A stretch of 7,618 nucleotides of DNA from DSAR01 sp034437315 (lineage in GTDB: Bacteria > Chloroflexota > Anaerolineae > B4-G1). The translations under genes and the position numbers were made by a program. This document shows positions 1 to 4,807 of the stretch, piece after piece (position 1 is the stretch's first letter; the number at the start of each line of letters is the position of its first letter). Location of the stretch: NCBI GenBank assembly GCA_034437315.1, contig DAOTUC010000352.1, positions 1 to 7,618 on the forward strand, written 5' to 3'. Below the pieces are notes generated by a model. The model was given only the letters and a program-made list of their open reading frames with translations. It made no database searches and was not told the DNA's origin.

Positions 1-1219
1 GGAGTTATTGACCACATCGGGGGCTTTGGAGCAGTCGGCTGTTGATAGATCGCCGCTCAGGTCGGTGGGGCAGAGGAACCATTGGAAGGTCTTGAGCCCG
101 CCGATGTCATCGCCGATGCCACCGGGCATTGTGTTCCAGCAAATGCCGGGCGCAGCGATCCACTCGGCGCCGGGGGCCATGCCGACCTGGGTGCCGGATG
201 TGCCGCCGTCGCCGACCATGGTGCCCATGGTGTGGGTGCCGTGCTGATCGCAGTCATAGGGCACGGTGGAGACGCTGGGGCCTAAATCGCCGCCAGGGTA
301 GAGATTGGCGTCGGCCTCGAACCAGTTGTAGTTGTGGTCAGTGCCCAGGCCGGAACCATCGTAGCCACGGTACTTGTCCTGCAGCGCCGGGTGGGTCCAA
401 TCGACGCCGGTGTCGAAGCCACCCACCAACCGCGCCCTCGCCGGTGATGCCCAGCTCGTTCCACACCCGCTCGGCATCCACCAGATCGACGTTCCAGTTG
501 TCGGGGTCCAGTCCACCCAGACCATTGGCCGGGGAGGCCGCTGCTTCGCCGCTCTCCCACAGCGGCACCAGGGGGTAGTTAGCCACGATGCGCTCCACGT
601 CGTCCCGCTGGGCCAGCTCGATGATGGTCTCCAGGTCGCCCTCGACGGCGAAGCCGTTGAAGATGTAGAAGGACTGGTAGGAGGCCACGTCGCCCGCGCT
701 CATGCGGGCGTTCAGCAAGCTCTTGACCGGCCCCTGGGTGGCTTGCGCGGTGCTGACCAGCGCGTCGAAGACGGCGCTGCGCTGCTCTACTCGCGTGACG
801 AAGCGCTGCTGCCGGATGGCCTCCAGGTCCGCCTTGGGTTTGAGGTAGACCAGGAAGCGGGTCTTGTTCAGGGGCTTGCGTTCTTCTTGTGGGGCGGCCT
901 CGGCTTGATCGGCGGAGCCGCCCAGATGGGCCGGGATCATCTCGCCATTCAGCTCGGCCAGGATGCGGGGGTCTACTTTGGCCCGCATCTCCGGCGGGAG
1001 GTCTTTCCACTCCACGCCGGGATCGGGCGGTTGAATTGCAGTTGTTTCTTGTGCTTCGGTGGAGGGAAAGGATGATGCCCCCCATGCCGGTATTGGAGCG
1101 ATAGCCGCGGGGCTTCGCTCCGGGGTGATCGAAGCAGCCTGTGCACCGAGGGGTAGAACGACCAGCACCAGGCTGAGTATGATCGCGAAGTTCAGATACC
1201 GATTGATTCTTGCTTTCAT
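1..1219 (-). CDS. Secreted S8 subtilisin-like protease (bacillopeptidase F type), 3'-truncated by window edge and frameshifted
   Basis: Reads as an exported serine endopeptidase that would digest extracellular protein. ATG at 1217-1219 follows a strong AAGGAGA (1226-1232). Residues 1-28 are a signal peptide (basic start, hydrophobic 10-23, GAQA-A cleavage). About 29-117 is a Pro/Ala-rich linker, and about 120-220 matches an inhibitor I9 propeptide (FLVYLKPKADLE...; FYIFNGFAVEGDLE). The first frame is lost after GEGAV (residue 264, codon 428-430). The family text resumes one base later as VGGFDTGVDWTHPAL, with catalytic Asp at 412-414. It stays open to the left edge, with the catalytic His in HGTHTMGTMVG (about 207-240), then MAPGAEWIAA, and it ends in PDVVNNS. 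One extra G (minus-strand sense) at about 426-427 explains the break; without the fix the product stops at 338. The block between Asp and His and the VVNNS(WG) end resemble bacillopeptidase F. The oxyanion Asn and the catalytic Ser lie outside the window. Either a sequencing error or a true pseudogene is possible. Confidence 0.88.
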
Positions 1220-1255
1220 TTTGAATCTCCTTGTATTTTAGTTTCCGCTAAAAAG

Positions 1256-1270
1256 TGAGAAAAATTCTCA
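1256..1270 (-). terminator. AT-rich hairpin between protease gene and upstream relic (weak terminator or operator)
   Basis: TGAGAA and TTCTCA form 6-bp arms around 3 bases, and on the minus strand they are followed by CTTTTTAG. This has the shape of a weak rho-independent terminator for the 1343-1901 relic, about 75 bases past its stop. It also sits 37 bases before the protease start, so an operator role is equally possible. The stem is short and AT-rich. The rest of 1220-1342 is AT-rich, with no promoter that I would defend. Confidence 0.3.
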
Positions 1271-1342
1271 TCTGTGGTAAAAAGATGGGATCAAGATTGG
1301 ATTAACAATTACACCAGGAGATGAGACAAAGAACATAATCAG

Positions 1343-1901
1343 TTATACCAACTGCTCCCGCCTAGACAAGCTCACTTTCTGCCCGAACTGCTCGGCGGAG
1401 GATACCACGTCATAATCCACGGCGATCACCTCGAAGTGCCGTTCGGCACGCGCGATCTTCAACGCTTCCTTATCCCGCAGATCGGCCGGGCCCACGCTGC
1501 CCTTCGTCTCCCGCCGCCAGGCAGAGCTCTTCGCGCCAATTGTTAAATTGGCCCTCACCGAACTGATCCTGCATATAGAAGACCACAGCCCAGTCCAAGT
1601 TGTAGTCGCCGATAGCTTGCAATTGCTTCACCACGTAGCGCCCGCGCGCATCCCAGTCCATATCAAAGGCCGCGGAGAGGTCAGGCTCCTCGCGAAGATA
1701 AATAAGGTAGCCGATCTCTGCATCGGGGGCCAGACCCTTCAGCCCCGGATCGACCATGACAGTTGGTGGATCGTCGCACACGCCACTCGTTTCAGCGAGC
1801 GCGTCCGGTGTTTCCGCCAACGGCGCCGCCTGCGCCGAGAATGGCATCATTCCCAGAAGCATGACAGCTATGATCATAACATTCAACCATCTAGTATGCA
1901 T
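1343..1901 (-). pseudogene. Chimeric relic: secreted I9-propeptide N-terminus joined to C-terminal end of a type III restriction (Res) subunit
   Basis: The ATG at 1899-1901 has an excellent AGGAGGAA 3 bases upstream (1905-1912). Residues 1-25 are a signal peptide (MLLGMMPFSAQA-A). Residues about 62-95 (GYLIYLREEPDLSAAFDMD, ARGRYVVKQLQ) look like the first half of an I9/S8-protease propeptide, paralogous to the FLVYLKPKADLE segment of the neighbouring protease. From residue about 96 (near 1616) the text changes to IGDYNLDWAVVF, which recalls the YNPDWAIVF endonuclease motif of type III Res proteins. After one extra base at about 1510-1525 the next frame gives RRETKGSVGPADLRDKEAL, then KIARAERHFEVIAVDYDVV and SSAEQF, ending at TAA 1343-1345. 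This matches my memory of the Res C-terminus (ETKGS..LR..EA.KI..A..HFE). D(W) and ExK would be the PD-(D/E)xK residues. Without the frame fix the product is 143 residues ending at 1470. No helicase part is present, so it should be inactive. The Res assignment is from motif memory only. Confidence 0.6.
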
Positions 1902-2023
1902 CTCTTCCTCCTAATTTAGAACTTGTGTAATGGAATGAGTTGGCTCTTAAGAGTAATTAGGAAAAATCACTCACCCGCCTGGAACAAAGAACCAGATCGT
2001 TCAAGTCAATCTTGAAAATTGTT

Positions 2024-2155
2024 TCAAAGCGCGGAAGGCGCTTCACCTAACAATCTTTTACAAGAGCCATGCGCCCAGCGTCCGTCTGTATACTCAATAA
2101 ACATCACCTCTTGACCGTTGTGACGCACAACAATATAAGCGGTTAAACAGGCTGG
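2024..2155 (-). pseudogene. Possible short coding remnant, unknown function
   Basis: Open from after a TGA at 2156-2158 to a TGA at 2024-2026. A GTG at 2126-2128 would give 34 residues, starting VRHNGQEVMFIEYTDGRW and ending LLGEAPSAL. The text is protein-like (mixed hydrophobic and charged residues, Trp, no low complexity) but has no good Shine-Dalgarno and no ATG near its start. The adjacent upstream stretch in another frame (DRYLSEVGVTFDQPV then stop) is also protein-like, so this may be the tail of a gene broken by a frameshift around 2145-2160. I do not recognise the family. It may equally be chance. Confidence 0.25.
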
Positions 2156-2253
2156 TCAAAAGTAACGCCTACCTCGGATAAATAGCGATCCTAACAACAC
2201 GGTTTACTTAAGGTTAGTGTACGGGCTAGACAGCGATCCAAAATCTCTGCTTA

Positions 2254-2282
2254 ATTATACTATCCCTTCATCGTTTCAACAA
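2254..2282 (-). promoter_or_regulatory. Candidate minus-strand promoter
   Basis: On the minus strand TTGTTG (2282-2277), a 17-base spacer and a perfect TATAAT (2259-2254). The -35 is poor (3 of 6). It would start transcription near 2247, towards the 2024-2155 remnant and the 1343-1901 relic, about 350 bases ahead of the latter's start. Confidence 0.35.
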
Positions 2283-2348
2283 ACGAGCTATGTGCACCAA
2301 CTGAGTTGAAACACACCGCGTTGAGTCGGGATATACAAACCTCAGCAG

Positions 2349-2377
2349 TTGACAGCAAAGCTGTAAGCTTGTATAGT
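2349..2377 (+). promoter_or_regulatory. Near-consensus sigma70 promoter for the Zincin_1 metallopeptidase
   Basis: TTGACA (2349-2354), a 17-base spacer and TATAGT (2372-2377). Start of transcription is expected near 2384, giving a leader of about 73 bases to the ATG at 2457. Two palindromes overlap it: ACAGC-AAA-GCTGT (2352-2364) across the -35 and spacer, and the perfect 10-bp ACGACGTCGT (2386-2395) just after the expected start point. Either could bind a regulator. Confidence 0.6.
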
Positions 2378-2456
2378 TCAGTGGGACGACGTCGTATTCC
2401 AAAATCGACCCGATTGGGCGGCGCTTCAGCGTAGATTGATATGGAATGAGTGCGCT

Positions 2457-2837
2457 ATGAAACGAGAGAGTTTCGAACAAATCGTGGTTGAGGCGCTCGA
2501 CGCGCTCCCGGTTGAGTTCCGGGAGAAATTGAACAACGTCGACATCGTCGTCGAGGACAAACCCGACCGGGCGGTGATGCGGGCCGCCGGCGTCCATCAT
2601 CCGTCGCAACTGCTCGGGCTCTACCAGGGCGTCCCCCAGACGCAGCGCACCCATCGTTACGGATTGGTCCTGCCGGACAAAATCAGCATCTACCAACGCG
2701 CCATTGAGCGCCGGGGCCGGACGACGCAACAAATCCGCGCGTTGGTCTATCACGTCCTCTACCACGAAATCGCCCACCATTTCGGATTGGACGAAGCGCA
2801 ACTGGTCGATATGCGCATTCCAAAAATCAAGCCCTGA
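2457..2837 (+). CDS. Zincin_1 (DUF1025-type) small metallopeptidase-like protein
   Basis: Encodes 126 residues, the usual size for this family of small single-domain cytosolic zincin-like proteins; their substrates are not known to me. The N-terminal half has the family pattern: FEQIVVEALDALP (6-18), then NNVDIVVEDKP (26-36), QLLGLYQGVPQTQR (51-64) and LPDKISIYQ (72-80). The C-terminal helix carries HEIAHHFGLDE, with H103, E104 and H107 as zinc and catalytic residues. The position of the third ligand in HExxHxxGxx(D/H) is E113, preceded by D112. There is no signal peptide or membrane segment. ATG 2457 is chosen over an in-frame TTG at 2436 because homologues begin at about this Met; the Shine-Dalgarno is weak (GGAATGAG, 2443-2450). 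The gene appears monocistronic, between a forward promoter and a strong hairpin terminator. Confident on family, not on function. Confidence 0.9.
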   Translation: MKRESFEQIVVEALDALPVEFREKLNNVDIVVEDKPDRAVMRAAGVHHPSQLLGLYQGVPQTQRTHRYGLVLPDKISIYQRAIERRGRTTQQIRALVYHVLYHEIAHHFGLDEAQLVDMRIPKIKP

Positions 2838-2860
2838 AGGCAAATCTGTGGACATACGTC

Positions 2861-2900
2861 AGACGCCCGGCGCTTTGGAAGCGCCGGGCGTCTTGATTAT
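2861..2900 (+). terminator. Intrinsic terminator after the metallopeptidase gene
   Basis: AGACGCCCGGCGCTT (2861-2875) and its exact complement (2879-2893) form a perfect 15-bp GC-rich stem with a 3-base TGG loop, 23 bases after the stop codon. It is followed by TTGATTAT, a weak T tract. It ends the forward unit. Confidence 0.85.
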
Positions 2901-3007
2901 CTGATCCGGACAGCAGTGAAGGGGTTAAGACTATTTTCGTTCTGGTTTGCCAAAGGGGGATTCTATATCTGGGCCATTCTCTCTTTCAGGAAGAAATGAG
3001 AAAAAGG

Positions 3008-3081
3008 CGCGCCCGGCGCGACTTGAACGCGCAACTGTCGGTTTCGTAGACCGCTCCTCTGTCCAATTGAGGTACGGGCGC
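3008..3081 (-). tRNA. tRNA-Arg (anticodon ACG)
   Basis: Folds as a full cloverleaf on the minus strand: acceptor GCGCCCG/CGGGCGC (7 bp), D stem CCTC/GAGG, anticodon stem GCGGT/ACCGA, loop CTACGAA with anticodon ACG at 3047-3045, variable loop CAGTT, T stem GCGCG/CGCGC with loop TTCAAGT, and discriminator G at 3008. The 27-43 pair is a G-A mismatch. CCA is not fully encoded (CC then TTTTT), so the CCA end must be completed by nucleotidyltransferase. The T run at 3001-3005 may aid termination. A34 is expected to be converted to inosine to read CGU/CGC/CGA. Confidence 0.93.
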
Positions 3082-3091
3082 GCGCGAGCAA

Positions 3092-3120
3092 ATAATAACA
3101 CAAGGGAGCTAATTTGGCAA
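3092..3120 (-). promoter_or_regulatory. Promoter of tRNA-Arg
   Basis: On the minus strand TTGCCA (3120-3115), a 17-base spacer and TATTAT (3097-3092). Transcription would start near 3085, only a few bases ahead of the mature tRNA 5' end at 3081. Confidence 0.65.
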
Positions 3121-3124
3121 GTCA

Positions 3125-3142
3125 CGTCGCCTATTCGCGACG
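3125..3142 (-). terminator. Possible weak terminator hairpin after the CpXC gene
   Basis: CGTCGC and GCGACG form a 6-bp stem with a 6-base loop, starting 7 bases past the stop codon at 3149-3151. There is no T tract, so it may only partly stop transcription into the tRNA gene. Confidence 0.28.
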
Positions 3143-3148
3143 GTCTGA

Positions 3149-4483
3149 TTATTCCTGGATGTGTTCTCTGATCTTTGCCATCACGTGAACCAGCCGATCG
3201 GCCATCTCCGTCTGCTCATCCTCGCGCAAATTTTGCTCTACAGTCTCCGCATACTCCAAGAGATCGGTCGAGAGCAAGTCTTCGTTCTCCATCAGCAGTT
3301 TGTCGATCTCTTCATCTTCCTCAACACTCATCAGTCGATTGAGCAGAAGCAGCGCGGGCGGTTGTTGTTCCTGCAATATATCCGCCGCGATGTCCCAGAT
3401 TTTCTTGAGTTTTTCCAGGATTTCCTGGTTGCCCTGTTGCTGGACGTTTTCCAGCATCCCCCTGAGCACCTCAAGGAAGGCCTGATCAACCTCTCGATAC
3501 CGGTAACGGGCCAGCCACATCGGGTCATCGCTGGCCAATAGGTCCTGCAAGAAATTCACACGCTGTTCGTAGAACTCCTGCGTCTGCCTCTCGACCTGTT
3601 CCCGAATGTCCAGCACTTCCCTGCGCAGTTCTTCCAGATATGCGCGTTCCTCTTCTTCCGTGGTCGATTCAATCCTATTCGTGAGGGAACGGAAAAACCG
3701 GTAATCCACGAGAGGCAGCCCAATGACGATCAATGTTTCGCGTGTCCTCTCATCGGAGGACTGGATGAGCAATTCCAACAATTTTTCCTGGCTGGGATTT
3801 TCTCTTAACGCATTCAGAGCGCTCTGTCGTTTCGAGAGGTTCTGCCCCGCTGCGGTGATCTCTATCAATTTATCATAAAGGGTATCGAGGATTTCCAAGG
3901 CCTCTTTCTGTTCTTCTATGGCCTCCACCATCCGTCGATTTGCCATCACCATTTGTAACAAATCTTCATCGATCCGTTCCTCATTATCCCGGATCAATGT
4001 CTCCAACGCCTCTTCGTCTGTGGCGACCTCAACCATATCCCGCAAGAAGTTGGCTTTCTCCTCTCGCGCTTCGATCATCTCCGACGTGATCCCATCGACT
4101 TCCAAGACCTTTTTGATCAGGTTCTCCATGGAGAAGAACTCCTGGGGCTGGAGCAAGTATCCCTTGCGCTCTTCCGGCGGCAGGTTGTCCATCGTCTGTT
4201 GGGTGAGCTGACCAATGGCTTTCTGGCGCTCGACGTTATCCTGTCCTGCTTCCATCGGCATATAGACCAGGGCCAACTCGTTTTCGGGATCGTGGTACAA
4301 AAAGGGCAGGTTCAACAACCCTCCCATACCACATTGCGGGCAAGAGGCCACGTTAATCAGGCCATTGAGAAGGCGTACTTTCGCATTGGGATCGACGCGA
4401 ACATCTATGATTTGTTCAACCAGCGTCTGAAATTGATTCTGACAAGTGGGGCAAGTTATTCTCGTTGCGTAAATTGGACTCAT
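3149..4483 (-). CDS. CpXC-domain zinc-ribbon protein with long helical C-terminal region
   Basis: Encodes 444 residues. The N-terminal part, about residues 6-80, fits the CpXC domain: CPTC (C11, C14) and CPQC (C48, C51) would bind one zinc ion, with beta-rich segments between and after (NLPFLYHDPENELALVYMP). Residues about 82-444 are almost wholly charged and helical (EEEERAYLEELRREVLD, REQVERQTQEFYEQRVNFL), with coiled-coil character, and are poor in Gly and Cys. No signal peptide or membrane span is seen, so it is probably cytosolic. The biochemical role of CpXC proteins is not established to my knowledge; the zinc ribbon is only suggestive of nucleic acid or protein binding. ATG at 4481-4483 follows AAGGAAA with about 6-7 bases spacing. 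It stands alone between the inverted-repeat element and the tRNA gene. The domain call is good; the helical tail is long and unassigned. Confidence 0.85.
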   Translation of the reverse strand: MSPIYATRITCPTCQNQFQTLVEQIIDVRVDPNAKVRLLNGLINVASCPQCGMGGLLNLPFLYHDPENELALVYMPMEAGQDNVERQKAIGQLTQQTMDNLPPEERKGYLLQPQEFFSMENLIKKVLEVDGITSEMIEAREEKANFLRDMVEVATDEEALETLIRDNEERIDEDLLQMVMANRRMVEAIEEQKEALEILDTLYDKLIEITAAGQNLSKRQSALNALRENPSQEKLLELLIQSSDERTRETLIVIGLPLVDYRFFRSLTNRIESTTEEEERAYLEELRREVLDIREQVERQTQEFYEQRVNFLQDLLASDDPMWLARYRYREVDQAFLEVLRGMLENVQQQGNQEILEKLKKIWDIAADILQEQQPPALLLLNRLMSVEEDEEIDKLLMENEDLLSTDLLEYAETVEQNLREDEQTEMADRLVHVMAKIREHIQE

Positions 4484-4666
4484 GACATTTCCTTTCGATT
4501 TAGCGTTTAGGTCTATTAAAAAATTCGCTCAGAGGCCCGTCCTCGAGCCGGTTAGCGCGCCCGGGACGATGGCTAGAGCCATTATTTAAGACACTCTTAC
4601 CCGCTTTCACCTGCTGAACCTCCCGCGGGTTTGAAATCCGCATATCACAGGCGCGTTATAATGAAA
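4484..4666. other. Intergenic region upstream of the CpXC gene
   Basis: No gene seen. It contains ATGGCT-AG-AGCCAT (4569-4582), a 14-base inverted repeat about 90 bases ahead of the CpXC start, and the palindrome CCCGCGGG (4622-4629). I could not find a convincing minus-strand promoter for the CpXC gene here. A TATAAT on the plus strand (4657-4662) has no matching -35 and no gene to serve. Confidence 0.5.
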
Positions 4667-4804
4667 CGGGTGTGTTTCAAATGCTTTGAGCGTTGTTTGT
4701 AGTGCGCGCGCTAGATAGCGGCGCTAGATAGCGGCTTCAGCGCGCTTTTACGGCGATAAATCGCCTACTACGAGCCTTGCCTCAAATGAAATGAAACACA
4801 CCCG
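4667..4804. repeat. 138-bp element with terminal inverted repeats (MITE-like or large hairpin)
   Basis: The ends CGGGTGTGTTTCA (4667-4679) and TGAAACACACCCG (4792-4804) are perfect 13-bp complements. Pairing continues inward after symmetrical bulges: TTTGAG (4685-4690) with CTCAAA (4781-4786), and GTAGT (4699-4703) with ACTAC (4767-4771). Inside are GCGCGC arms (4706-4711 and 4740-4745), two head-to-tail copies of GCGCTAGATAGCG (4708-4720, 4721-4733) and the hairpin GGCGAT-AA-ATCGCC (4752-4765). It has no coding capacity. Its right end lies 3 bases past the stop codon of the histidine kinase, so in that mRNA it would form a long 3' structure. No target duplication is evident at the borders. 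It could be a small non-autonomous element, a genome-wide repeat, or a transcription or stability hairpin. Confidence 0.7.
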
Positions 4805-4807
4805 AAT

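Larger units (their letters stand above)
1902..2348. other. About 450-base stretch without a convincing intact gene
   Basis: Beyond the Shine-Dalgarno of the 1901 gene this stretch holds a 10-bp perfect palindrome CTCTTAAGAG (1944-1953), a short protein-like reading frame on the minus strand (2024-2155), a possible minus-strand promoter (2254-2282) and an 8-bp inverted repeat GTTTCAAC/GTTGAAAC (2273-2280 and 2305-2312, 24-base loop). No tRNA, CRISPR or IS ends were seen. Together with the broken gene at 1343-1901, this looks like a decayed segment. Confidence 0.5.

Noticed and set aside
374..1075. 233-residue open frame on the plus strand
   Set aside because: Antisense to the protease, whose minus-strand text shows signal peptide, propeptide and catalytic motifs.
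2307..2317. TGAAACACACC also found in the right arm of the inverted-repeat element (4792-4802)
   Set aside because: An 11-base match between two places in 7.6 kb is expected several times by chance, and no second arm is found nearby.
2268..2855. 195-residue open frame on the minus strand
   Set aside because: It lies antisense to the Zincin_1 gene with its HEIAHH motif and family length; the part outside that gene (2268-2456) shows no recognisable protein pattern and no start signals.
3006..3083. Alternative tRNA ends using GCGCGCC/GGCGCGC as the acceptor stem
   Set aside because: That register gives a C discriminator and displaces U8 and the D stem; the register with GCGCCCG/CGGGCGC gives U8, A9, a 4-bp D stem and G73.
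4657..4662. Plus-strand TATAAT beside the inverted-repeat element
   Set aside because: No -35 hexamer at 16-18 bases (TTGAAA is 20 bases away) and no plus-strand gene downstream.
4708..4733. CRISPR-like direct repeat
   Set aside because: Only two 13-bp units with no spacer between them; this is a tandem duplication inside the inverted-repeat element.
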